A DNA stretch of 17,993 nucleotides from assembly GCA_031287135.1 (NCBI GenBank), contig JAITTK010000022.1, forward strand, positions 1 through 17,993. The letters are read 5' to 3'. Shown here piece by piece: positions 1 to 7,453 of this stretch. The position numbers and the translations under genes are program-made. The notes below the pieces were generated by a model. It was not told the origin of the DNA and ran no database searches. It worked only from the letters and a program-made list of their open reading frames with translations. This stretch comes from Candidatus Methanoplasma reticulitermitis (GTDB lineage Archaea > Thermoplasmatota > Thermoplasmata > Methanomassiliicoccales > Methanomethylophilaceae). The first letter of the stretch is position 1. Each line of letters begins with the position of its first letter.

Positions 1-783
1 CTGAGAATAGATGTCGGTGAGCGCGAGATAGGGGCCATGAACCGGAATTTCCACCTCGCACCGTTCGCCGGATTGGTCGTGGGGCTGATCGCATCCCTTG
101 TGGGATTCATCTTCGTACAGGCGGGAGCCGCCGCGATCGGAGTGATATCGGTCTTCGCCACGGTGTTCATACTGTCGAAATTCCTTCATTTCGACGGTTT
201 GGTCGATTTCGGGGACGGGATCATCGCCGGCGGAGACAGGGAACACAGCGTAAAGGCGCTGAAGGATACGAACATAGGTGCCGGAGGTTTCGGGATCGCG
301 CTTATCGTCACACTGGTTTCCATAGCGGCACTGAGCGGATTCTGGTTCCAGGTGGCCGCGGTCATGGTCATGCCCGCGATGGAGATATTCTCAAAGAATG
401 CGATGGTCTCGGCGGCGGCATTTGGCGAACCCGGTACCGGAATGGCATCGGAACAGGTCAGGGCCACAAACACCCAGACCATGCTGATGTCCACGATATT
501 CTCCGCGGTCTTCGCGCTTGTCGCATATGTGATCATGGCAGTGATAGTATCTATCGCAACAAGGAACGGATATTTCGACGTAGAACCGCTGGTCAACGGA
601 GTGGCCATAATAGCCGCGTCCGCATTCGTATCGGTCCTGACGGGCTGGTTCATGGCGAATCTCTCGAACAAAAAGTTCGGATTCGTCAACGGGGATGTAT
701 TGGGCGCAACGAATGAGGTGGCCCGTGTGTTCATACTGGTCGTGGCCCTCCTGATAACGGCCAACTATCTAATGGCGTTCTGA
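1..783 (+). CDS. cobS: Adenosylcobinamide-GDP ribazoletransferase (cobalamin synthase), 5' end outside window
   Basis: Integral membrane enzyme that joins adenosylcobinamide-GDP to alpha-ribazole or its phosphate in the last steps of cobamide synthesis. Seen: the acidic motif HFDGLVDFGDG about 50 residues after the first in-window ATG, the C-terminal motif NGDVLGATNE, and several hydrophobic segments. The frame is open from base 1. The residues before the ATG at position 37 (LRIDVGEREIGA) look like the family's N-terminal TRIPV-type segment, so the real start probably lies upstream and the ATG at 37 is internal; no good ribosome binding site precedes it. It ends in TGA, and cobY follows within 7 bases in an apparent operon. 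Function is very likely; the start is uncertain. Confidence 0.93.
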   Translation: MRIDVGEREIGAMNRNFHLAPFAGLVVGLIASLVGFIFVQAGAAAIGVISVFATVFILSKFLHFDGLVDFGDGIIAGGDREHSVKALKDTNIGAGGFGIALIVTLVSIAALSGFWFQVAAVMVMPAMEIFSKNAMVSAAAFGEPGTGMASEQVRATNTQTMLMSTIFSAVFALVAYVIMAVIVSIATRNGYFDVEPLVNGVAIIAASAFVSVLTGWFMANLSNKKFGFVNGDVLGATNEVARVFILVVALLITANYLMAF

Positions 784-789
784 GGTGAT
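782..789 (+). promoter_or_regulatory. Ribosome binding site of cobY
   Basis: GAGGTGAT overlaps the cobS stop and lies just before the ATG at 791. It is a full match to the archaeal 16S 3' end, and it favours ATG 791 over the GTG at 785, which lies inside the site itself. Confidence 0.7.
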
Positions 790-790
790 T

Positions 791-1411
791 ATGCAGGCAC
801 TGATCAATGCCGGAGGCAAAGGGACCCGGATGGGTGCATGCGGCATAGAGAAACCCATGCAGATCGTCGGCGGCAAGCCTGTCGTGGGCAGGGTCGTCGA
901 CGCGCTCCTGAATTCCCGGAACATAGACAGTGTACTCGTCTCGGTAAGCGATAACACCCCGGATACCGAGAAGTACCTGAGGGAGATAGGCATCAGGACG
1001 CTGAAGACCTCCGGAGAGGATTTCGTGAAGGACCTGCATGACTCTTTCGAAGTCCTTGACGGAAAGTTCGTCCTCACATGCCCGTCCGACCTGCCCTTCA
1101 TCTCGACATCGGCGATCGACAGATTCGTATCCGCATTCGATGCGGATAAGATGGAGTCCTTCATCGCGATCGTCGACAAGAAAGCGTTCAAAAAACTCAA
1201 TATACAGCCGTCTTACACCAGAGACCATTACGGCTCGGAATGGGCTGTCTCCGGCGTTTCCATAATGGACAGGGTGAAGACTCTGCAGGGGGTCTATCTT
1301 CAGGAGTCCTTCTTCGAAACCGATTCCAGAGAATTCGCCGTCAACGTGAACACTAAGGAAGAACTGGACAGGGCCAGGAAGATCGTGGACGGAATCAGGG
1401 CGTACATCTGA
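791..1411 (+). CDS. cobY: GTP:adenosylcobinamide-phosphate guanylyltransferase, archaeal type
   Basis: Cytosolic nucleotidyltransferase that converts adenosylcobinamide phosphate and GTP to adenosylcobinamide-GDP, the substrate of CobS. Seen: a 206-residue protein starting MQALINAGGKGTRMG, followed by EKPMQIVGGKPV. This is the glycine-rich nucleotide loop plus Lys signature of sugar-nucleotide-like transferases, with the order and length of methanogen CobY (about 200 residues). Archaea use this enzyme instead of bacterial CobU. The start is set by a GAGGTGAT site immediately upstream. The gene is translationally coupled to cobS, and its 3' end is only 9 bases from the convergent cobT end, with no room for a separate terminator. 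Confidence is high because of the cobS and cobT context. Confidence 0.9.
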   Translation: MQALINAGGKGTRMGACGIEKPMQIVGGKPVVGRVVDALLNSRNIDSVLVSVSDNTPDTEKYLREIGIRTLKTSGEDFVKDLHDSFEVLDGKFVLTCPSDLPFISTSAIDRFVSAFDADKMESFIAIVDKKAFKKLNIQPSYTRDHYGSEWAVSGVSIMDRVKTLQGVYLQESFFETDSREFAVNVNTKEELDRARKIVDGIRAYI

Positions 1412-1420
1412 ACCCGACGT

Positions 1421-2533
1421 TCAATCTAGGCTCATTATCTTCCTGTATATCTCATGCACTTTGCCGAGAAGGTCATCGCAGGTGATCTTCCCGGAACTCT
1501 GCACGATCGCCGCGATCGATGATCCTCCGCATCCGACGCCCTCTTTGATATAGCCCCATTCATAGGCCTGGAGTCCCTCGTAGGGACTTGCCGAATAGTC
1601 CATATTGACATAGACAATCGGAACATCGGGGGATATTGATTCCATCATCTTCTCCATGTTGGAATGGGGGTCCTCCATCAGCCATCTCGTGGTGCCTTGG
1701 AGCACATTGCCAACGATGCCCCCGTCCAACCTGACGGCGGCGGCTATGACGGCCGCCATCTGCGTACCTCCGCCGACTATCACCGGGATATGCTTGGCCG
1801 CGCCGAGGATCATGCCTACGTTGGCAGGCATCATCGGGTCGCCCACGCACTATATCGCTTTCAGAGGATCGTCCGCAAGATCCCCGATCCCTATTCCGGC
1901 CGCCTTCAATCCTTCCATCACGGTCTTGGTCTTGAACTCGCGGGGGTTGTTCGGAGAACTGCTGCTGACCAGATTCTCTTTCACGACACCCATCGCAAGC
2001 AGAACCGCCAATGCGGTGGTGGTCCCTCCGGCGCAGCTCTCGCTGACCACGATGAAATCGGACCCGTGGGACAGCATCTCGCCGAGTATCTTCCCGTTTT
2101 CGAAGACCTCCCTGACGTTCGAGACAGCTTCACCAGACGTGACATAATTACCGCATTCTCCCCCCATTTCTATACAAGGGAGGTTCGGTTTGACCCTGCA
2201 TCCTCCGTCGACGATGAACAGCGGCATGCCGGAAAGCTCCATGGCCGCCTTCGTGAGGGTCGCGGGGGTGGGTATACCTCCGGGGTTGATCGGTATCCCC
2301 TTCATGCAGACCGTCCTTCCGAGTACCAGAAGTTCGGCATCCGCCGCGGGTGTGAAGATGGTCAGTTCCGGCGTGTCGCCCGCATCCGAGATCCCGGGGA
2401 TCGTGGAGGTGAGCGTATTGGCGACGGTACATGTGAATACCCCCCGTTTCCCCCAAATCCTTGAGAGTATTTCTTTTGCAATCTTCTCATTACCGCATAT
2501 GCTGAGGGAGGGGGGCAGTTCCGTATCTGACAT
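1421..2533 (-). CDS. cobT: Archaeal nicotinate-nucleotide:dimethylbenzimidazole phosphoribosyltransferase-like protein with in-frame TAG (candidate pyrrolysine) at codon 228
   Basis: Makes alpha-ribazole phosphate from nicotinate mononucleotide and a lower-ligand base for the cobamide nucleotide loop. The conceptual protein is 370 residues. The first part (1853-2533, 227 residues) holds IPGISDAGDTPELT, a PAADAE segment and SESCAGGTTTALAVL, as in archaeal CobT (TIGR00303-like). The second part (1421-1849) continues in the same frame with CVGDPMMPANVGM and VGGGTQMAA, also family core. The two are separated only by one TAG at 1850-1852; there is no frameshift. Flanking codons LKAI-TAG-CVGDPM match the family's usual ISAVGDPM stretch, so the TAG replaces one residue in the protein core. 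Start ATG 2533 has GGTGA 5' of it, overlapping the upstream stop. Alternatives are a recent nonsense pseudogene or a sequencing error. A 227-residue truncated product would lack the glycine-rich loop. Confidence 0.85.
1808..1835 (-). other. Stem-loop just downstream of the cobT TAG
   Basis: On the minus strand GATGATGCCT pairs with AGGCATGATC, a 10-bp stem with one mismatch and an 8-base loop, beginning 14 bases after the TAG. It lies where a recoding element of the PYLIS type would sit, but the bases also encode conserved residues, so the pairing may be chance. Confidence 0.3.
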
Positions 2534-2537
2534 CTAT

Positions 2538-3539
2538 TCACCTTTTTTCCATGATCCGGGGGATTACCCGGTTGAGAGGCACAAGCTCCCCCTCGGGTAT
2601 ACCCGTGTCTATGCTTGTCCACAACGGCACATCCATAATTATGTGTTCGCCGGTTATGCACGACGTCCCGTGGTCGACGAAGTACACGATGCGTTCGGTA
2701 TCCTCGAAGTGTTCTTTCATCAGACGGTCCGTCCTCTCGAGTATCTCTATCTTCTTGCAGTGGTCTTTTTGGTGGCTGTATTCGTCGACCTCATCAATGT
2801 GAAGGAACACATTGCCGCTCCGGAGGGCTTTTTTTGCTACGTGGAATCTGTCCTCCACCCTATCGATCAGATTTATGTCATATCCGAGTGAGGCGGCAAC
2901 GCCCAATGCAGTCGGACTGTCCGAAACAGCCATCATCTTATTCCCGAGACATTTAAAAGGAGGATGCTGACGTCCGAGCTTCCCGCATCCCCACGGGTAG
3001 TCGGTTATCCCTCCCATCTCCTCCGCAACCGCCATGACGAACCTTCCCAGATCTCCGGGTATCTCTTTGAAGGGGGCATCCACGGGCGGGGATGGGAGAT
3101 CCGGGACATCGTCGCATTCCATTGTCAGCACGGCCCTCCCGTTAAGGAAGAATCTGATCTTCGGATCATAATCTTCAAGGATGCACAGATTCCTGTTCAT
3201 GACCGACATGAGCCTGTCGCAGAAAAGATGGGCGTGATACGACCAGTGGATCATACCGTCCTTTATCTCGGCCGGGCTGAGCCTGTATGCGGTCCGGTTC
3301 CCAGAGATGTCCAATCCAAGGCCCAATGCCTCGAGCACCGCGCGAGAGATCTCCGGGGGATGTCCCGTGAAGAATTCGTTCAGGAAGAGCTGGGTGTAGC
3401 CCCTGCCCGTAGTGTACATCTTGTGCTTCGCCTTCTCGTACATGAACGGCATATCCGCTACCTCATAAGGTTTCTTCCCGTCAAGCAGCGGATTCGGATC
3501 ATCCTCCATCCCGTCCAGAAGCACGAATAATGTATTCAT
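2538..3539 (-). CDS. Alkaline-phosphatase-superfamily protein related to cofactor-independent phosphoglycerate mutase; possible alpha-ribazole-phosphate phosphatase
   Basis: A 333-residue protein. Seen: N-terminal LFVLLDGMED with the first metal-binding Asp (D9), a core segment around residues 182-220 (PWGCGKLGRQHPPF...TALGVAASLG) resembling archaeal ApgM, HIDEVDEYSHQKD (247-259), FVDHG (287-291) and GEHIIMDVPL (297-306). These correspond to the family's metal sites H..DE.GH.GD, DH.TP and HS.DPVP. It is clearly shorter and more diverged than true ApgM (about 400 residues) and lacks the residues normal after DH. It overlaps hypF by 4 bases (ATGA) and is followed at once by cobT, its stop lying inside the cobT ribosome binding site. 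Superfamily assignment is solid. Role in dephosphorylating alpha-ribazole phosphate is inference from context; a real phosphoglycerate mutase is the alternative. Confidence 0.75.
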   Translation of the reverse strand: MNTLFVLLDGMEDDPNPLLDGKKPYEVADMPFMYEKAKHKMYTTGRGYTQLFLNEFFTGHPPEISRAVLEALGLGLDISGNRTAYRLSPAEIKDGMIHWSYHAHLFCDRLMSVMNRNLCILEDYDPKIRFFLNGRAVLTMECDDVPDLPSPPVDAPFKEIPGDLGRFVMAVAEEMGGITDYPWGCGKLGRQHPPFKCLGNKMMAVSDSPTALGVAASLGYDINLIDRVEDRFHVAKKALRSGNVFLHIDEVDEYSHQKDHCKKIEILERTDRLMKEHFEDTERIVYFVDHGTSCITGEHIIMDVPLWTSIDTGIPEGELVPLNRVIPRIMEKR

Positions 3540-5707
3540 CCTATCCTCTTCAAAGCAACAGCGGCCTGTCCCGCGGAGATGCCACCGTCACCGTTGGGAA
3601 TGTTATGGTGGAATATTAATCCATGTCCGGAATCCTCTGCGATATCCGAGAACATCCTGCAGACCGTAGAATTATACGATACGCCTCCCGTGACACCTAT
3701 CGCCCCGACCCCCTCCGAGTCGGCGGCATCGATCGCGCTTTCTGTAAGGCATTTCATAACGTTGTACACGATAGAATATGCGACATCCGCAGGGTTCTGT
3801 CCCGCTTCGATCCGCGAGAAGAGATGAGCTGTCCCGACCGTTCCGTTCGTGACTTCGGTCTCGAACCCCTCTATCAGTCTGCCGGATTCCAGCAGAGGTT
3901 CGAGTTTCATGGCAGGCTCTCCGTCATAGGTGCGGACGGAACAGACACCGAGCGAATACGAGATCGTATCCATGAGCCTCCCCATGGATGAGCATCTGAC
4001 ACCTGTGCTCATCATCTTGCCGAGGACCGACGCCTCCGCATCGGAGAATGAACGGTTACAGTCGCCGTTCATCATATCCACGGCGAACCGCAGTCTCCTG
4101 AGGTCGTACAGTGCCTTCTCGGAGCCAAGTAACGGGATCCCTTCGAGGTGCGCGACCCTCGAGAAGGACGAGAGATCGGAAAGAAGAACCTCCCCTCCCC
4201 ACACGGTCCCGTCGCTGCCGTATCCGCTACCGTCCAAAGTCAGTGCGACAGCGCAGTCCTCCGCGTTATCCGCCATAAGGGATGCGGCGTGCGCCCAGTG
4301 GTGCTGCACCTCCATCAGTTCGGAACCGTATTCCTCCGAGATCCTCTTCGCGATTTTTCTGTTCGCGTAACCGGGATGCATATCCATGGCCACCACCGCC
4401 GGCTCGCAGCCGAGCAGCCTCATGTGCGTTCTTATCGAATCTTCCAGATATTCCGGAACGCCGAGGTTCTCCCCGTCACCTATGTGCTGTGTGGAGTGTA
4501 TCGCCCCTCCCATCGCAACGGAGCCGGTGAGGTTCTCCTGTGCACCCACGGCCACCGCAGACCCGCGGAGGCCGATCGATGTGAAGGACGGAACATGTCC
4601 TCTGGACTTTCTGATGAACGATCTGTTGGCTCCGAACATCCTCACGACGCTGTCGTCGGCCCTGTTGATTATGGGTTGGTTATGAACCAGGTATGCATCC
4701 GCACCGAGTCCCAGTATCTCCCGGTCATCGATGATCATAGGTTCACCGGGGATATTCGCGGAAGTCATGAGCAGCGCATCATCGCCGAGATGTCGGAAAA
4801 GGAGATGCTGGATACCGGTATAGGGCAGGAAGACGCCGATGTTGTTCAGTCCCGGGGACAGAAGGTCCGTGATATCGGACCTCTTTTTGGAAATCAGGAC
4901 TATGGGTCTGTGAGGGGACTCGATCTCCACCCATTCTTCCCGGGTGGGATTGCCGTATCTGCATACCGAGCCCGCGTCCCGTACCATCAGGGCGAACGGC
5001 TTCTGTTCCCTCCCGTACCATCTCCTCATCTTCCTTATATTCGGAACAGTGCAGCATATGTGCATACCGCCCCAGCTCTTCACGACCCCGATCCCCCCCT
5101 CCGTGAGCATATCGGAGAATGTGCCGATCGGGTCCTCCGGGATATCATCCCCGTTCCCGTCTGTCAGCCGATACCTGGGCCCGCATACCGGACAGCATAT
5201 CGTCTGATGGTGGAATCTCCTGTTATTCGGGTCGCTGTATTCTTCCGCGCAGTCGGGGCACGGCTCAAAGCCGCTCATGGCGGTGGATGCGCGGTCGTAC
5301 GGCGTGTCATCGAGCAGAGTGAATCTGGGACCGCAGTTGGTACAGGAAGTGAAAGGATAGCCTTCCCTCCTCCCTCCTCCGATATCATCGAGGCAGTCCT
5401 CGCACACGGCCACGTCCGTCGGTATCGACATCCCGTGCGAACCGTGTTTAGACGGGATTATACGGAAACCCGCACCGTCCGCCGGGGATCCGGCGGATGT
5501 TGTCATACCGTCGACACGTGCGAGAGGCGGGATGTTCGGCAGGAATGAGCTCAGGAATAGATCGCCGTCGCTTATCTCCACGACCACATCGGGGCCGTCG
5601 TTCCAAACCTGTCCTGAGAGTCCCAGACCCACGGCTGTTCTGTACACTGCCGGACGGAATCCGACACCTTGGACGATGCCTCTGAAGACGATTCTCATAC
5701 TGGACAT
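3536..5707 (-). CDS. hypF: Carbamoyltransferase HypF, [NiFe]-hydrogenase maturation
   Basis: Cytosolic enzyme that makes thiocarbamate on HypE from carbamoyl phosphate and ATP, the source of the cyanide ligands of [NiFe] hydrogenases. The 723 residues hold the family's full domain order: acylphosphatase (1-85; GIVQGVGFRPA with R18, N36), two zinc-finger pairs (CEDC 102-105 and CTNC 122-125; CPDC 150-153 and CPVC 172-175), a YrdC-like domain (about 190-380) and a Kae1-like C-terminal domain (HHWAHAASLMAD, then LDGSGYGSDG). Length is close to the usual 750. It lies 6 bases after mtnP and overlaps the next gene by ATGA. No other hyp gene is visible. Start is ATG 5707 or the in-frame ATG three codons on (MRIVFRG); neither has a clear ribosome binding site. 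Confidence 0.95.
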   Translation of the reverse strand: MSSMRIVFRGIVQGVGFRPAVYRTAVGLGLSGQVWNDGPDVVVEISDGDLFLSSFLPNIPPLARVDGMTTSAGSPADGAGFRIIPSKHGSHGMSIPTDVAVCEDCLDDIGGGRREGYPFTSCTNCGPRFTLLDDTPYDRASTAMSGFEPCPDCAEEYSDPNNRRFHHQTICCPVCGPRYRLTDGNGDDIPEDPIGTFSDMLTEGGIGVVKSWGGMHICCTVPNIRKMRRWYGREQKPFALMVRDAGSVCRYGNPTREEWVEIESPHRPIVLISKKRSDITDLLSPGLNNIGVFLPYTGIQHLLFRHLGDDALLMTSANIPGEPMIIDDREILGLGADAYLVHNQPIINRADDSVVRMFGANRSFIRKSRGHVPSFTSIGLRGSAVAVGAQENLTGSVAMGGAIHSTQHIGDGENLGVPEYLEDSIRTHMRLLGCEPAVVAMDMHPGYANRKIAKRISEEYGSELMEVQHHWAHAASLMADNAEDCAVALTLDGSGYGSDGTVWGGEVLLSDLSSFSRVAHLEGIPLLGSEKALYDLRRLRFAVDMMNGDCNRSFSDAEASVLGKMMSTGVRCSSMGRLMDTISYSLGVCSVRTYDGEPAMKLEPLLESGRLIEGFETEVTNGTVGTAHLFSRIEAGQNPADVAYSIVYNVMKCLTESAIDAADSEGVGAIGVTGGVSYNSTVCRMFSDIAEDSGHGLIFHHNIPNGDGGISAGQAAVALKRIG

Positions 5708-5713
5708 AGGTGA

Positions 5714-6490
5714 TCAGACGGCACCGCAGCCCTTTGCGGCATCGATGCAACCGCAATCCCGGTCTCCGATCTTCGGGAGGCCCAGCTCAAGAAGTCTGAG
5801 CACCTTTGCGAGACACTCGTTCATGGTCTTGATGACCATATCGATACTGACATCTTCTTCACACCAGACATCGTAATCCGTCACCGTGGCAAGACTGCAG
5901 TAACACATACCCAATTCTCTTGCCAACTGGCACTCTGGGACCACCGTCATCCCGATTATGTCCCCGAACTGTCTGAACATGTTGCTTTCCGCTCTGGTGG
6001 AGAATCTCGGCCCCTCTATGCATACGTACGATCCCCCCAGATGGTGTTTTATACCGATTTCCGAGGCAGTGTCTTTGAAGACCCCGTTCAGATAATCACA
6101 GAACGGATCTGGCATCGAGATGTGCACCGTCTTGCTGTCGAAGAACGTATAGTCTCTTTTCTTTGTGAAATCTATGAACTGTGTGGGGATGACAAGGTCT
6201 CCCGGAGCGTATTCGGCACGGAGAGAACCGACTGCACATGCGGATATTATGAACTCGCATCCAAGCTCCCTGAGTGCCCATACGTTGGCCCTGTACGGAA
6301 CATTGGACGGAGGATGCTGGTGCGACCTGCCGTGACGGAACAGGAAGGCCACCTCTATTCCGGATATTTTCCCTATCATTATCTCATCGGAGGGCTTGCC
6401 GTAAGGGGTATCGGGGAACACAGTCCTTATCGTCTCAAAGGAATCGGGGTTGTAGATGCCCGTACCCCCTATAATCGCTATCTTTGGCAT
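5714..6490 (-). CDS. mtnP: S-methyl-5'-thioadenosine phosphorylase (purine nucleoside phosphorylase family 2)
   Basis: Cleaves methylthioadenosine with phosphate to adenine and methylthioribose-1-phosphate, removing a by-product of S-adenosylmethionine use. Seen in the 258 residues: IIGGTGIYN at the N terminus, FRHGRSHQHPPSNVPYRAN, EGPRFSTRAES, GMTVVPE..LARE and TVTDYDVW. The TDYD motif carries the Asp that in human MTAP reads a 6-amino purine, which favours methylthioadenosine over methylthioinosine (the substrate of some methanogen homologues). The C-terminal tail has three cysteines (DCGC...GCG), not usual in the family. First gene of the mtnP-hypF-phosphatase-cobT operon, with a strong TATA box 21 bases before the ATG, so probably leaderless. 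Confidence 0.92.
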   Translation of the reverse strand: MPKIAIIGGTGIYNPDSFETIRTVFPDTPYGKPSDEIMIGKISGIEVAFLFRHGRSHQHPPSNVPYRANVWALRELGCEFIISACAVGSLRAEYAPGDLVIPTQFIDFTKKRDYTFFDSKTVHISMPDPFCDYLNGVFKDTASEIGIKHHLGGSYVCIEGPRFSTRAESNMFRQFGDIIGMTVVPECQLARELGMCYCSLATVTDYDVWCEEDVSIDMVIKTMNECLAKVLRLLELGLPKIGDRDCGCIDAAKGCGAV

Positions 6491-6510
6491 GCCGAAGAGA
6501 TTCTTATAAA

Positions 6511-6521
6511 AATATAAAAGG
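6511..6521 (-). promoter_or_regulatory. TATA box of the mtnP-hypF-cobT operon
   Basis: CCTTTTATATT on the minus strand ends 21 bases before the mtnP ATG, which places the transcription start at or next to the start codon. The AT-rich block 6504-6521 could also serve the divergent 50-residue gene. Confidence 0.65.
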
Positions 6522-6570
6522 ACAATGTCCCGGCACAGACGGGTTGCCGCCGGGTCCGAGATGATGTGTT

Positions 6571-6723
6571 ATGACAGATGAGGAAAAAACCGAGACGTTC
6601 TCGAAGAGAGAGATGTATGCCATGCTCCTGAAAGAATATGCGGAGTGCCGGGATGAAGGCAGGGAATCCTATCTCGAAGAACTCATGGAAGAGCTCAGAA
6701 AGGACATAGAATCCGAATTATGA
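6571..6723 (+). CDS. Small acidic hypothetical protein, 50 residues
   Basis: Not recognised. ATG to TGA frame encoding MTDEEKTETFSKREMYAMLL..., rich in Glu, Lys and Arg and predicted mainly helical; no Cys pairs, signal or membrane segment. GAGATGAT, one mismatch from the GAGGTGAT binding site, lies 5 bases before the ATG, and codon third positions resemble those of the neighbours. It is divergent from mtnP, with a possible shared AT-rich promoter at 6504-6521, and convergent with the PHP gene. Probably a real small soluble gene. Confidence 0.6.
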   Translation: MTDEEKTETFSKREMYAMLLKEYAECRDEGRESYLEELMEELRKDIESEL

Positions 6724-6799
6724 GGGCGGCGGAGGTAGAAACGCTCAGCGGCGCCCCATCGGGAAAACCGCGGAACGCGGAGCAATGCGGCCGGACCCC

Positions 6800-7453
6800 T
6801 CATTTCATCAAGTGTCGGATCATGCTGTACGGGGTATCGTTAAGTGCGGCTTTCAGTTCATTATCCGTCAGTCCCGCGCCGGACCCGACGATTGCCGCTC
6901 TCCTCTCGTCCATCAGGTTGTCAGGACTGTGAGCGTCCGAATTGATCACTAATTTGACACCCGCCGTCCTTGCCATGTTGGCAACGTGCCCGTTCGTTAT
7001 GTTGTGGCCCGCACGCCCGCTGATCTCCAGCGCGACGCCGTTCTCGGCGGCGATCACCGCCTCCTCCGCGGTTATGAATCCGGGATGCGCTAAAATATCG
7101 ACGTTCGCACTCATCACGGCTTTCAGGTTCGTGTTCTTCGGGACCGGCTCGACCACGGTCTCCCCGTGCACGACCACTATCTCGGCCCCGAGCGACTTCG
7201 CCCTCTTCGCCATCATGTCTATCTTAGATGGCGGGATGTACGTCAGTTCCACGCCTGGAACCACTGTGATATAATCCGCGCTCAACTCCGCCGCTTTCAC
7301 TATGTTCGGTACCACCAGGTCCATGTTCGTGATGTCCACATGGTCGGTGATCGCGATCGCGGTATGGCCTAGGTCCATGGCTCGGCGCACGAGCTCGGAC
7401 GGTATAAGGTCGCCGTCGCTGAATATGGTATGTGTGTGGAGATCGATCCTCAT
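6800..7453 (-). CDS. PHP-domain phosphoesterase, probable histidinol-phosphatase
   Basis: A 217-residue single-domain PHP (polymerase and histidinol phosphatase) protein. Metal-ligand motifs in order: MRIDLHTHTIFSDGD (H6, H8), ITDHVD, PGVELTY, VVHGE, LAHPGF and NSDAHSP. Start ATG 7453 is chosen because DLHTH must lie at the N terminus and it overlaps the hisIE stop as ATGA; the frame stays open upstream only inside hisIE. As last gene of the hisB-hisF-hisIE block it is the natural candidate to dephosphorylate L-histidinol phosphate, a step for which no other enzyme is visible here. Family is certain; substrate is inferred from the operon. It is shorter than bacterial HisK (about 270 residues). 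Confidence 0.85.
   Translation of the reverse strand: MRIDLHTHTIFSDGDLIPSELVRRAMDLGHTAIAITDHVDITNMDLVVPNIVKAAELSADYITVVPGVELTYIPPSKIDMMAKRAKSLGAEIVVVHGETVVEPVPKNTNLKAVMSANVDILAHPGFITAEEAVIAAENGVALEISGRAGHNITNGHVANMARTAGVKLVINSDAHSPDNLMDERRAAIVGSGAGLTDNELKAALNDTPYSMIRHLMK

Noticed and set aside
1664..2464. Long plus-strand frame opposite cobT (266 residues)
   Set aside because: Shadow of the minus-strand coding sequence; His/Arg/Gly-rich composition typical of antisense frames.
1421..2533. cobT as two separate genes (1850-2533 and 1421-1846)
   Set aside because: Same frame, one TAG apart, and each half has only part of one known family; the second half would start at a GTG with no ribosome binding site.
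4148..5548. 466-residue plus-strand frame opposite hypF
   Set aside because: Antisense shadow of hypF, which has all its domains and motifs intact.
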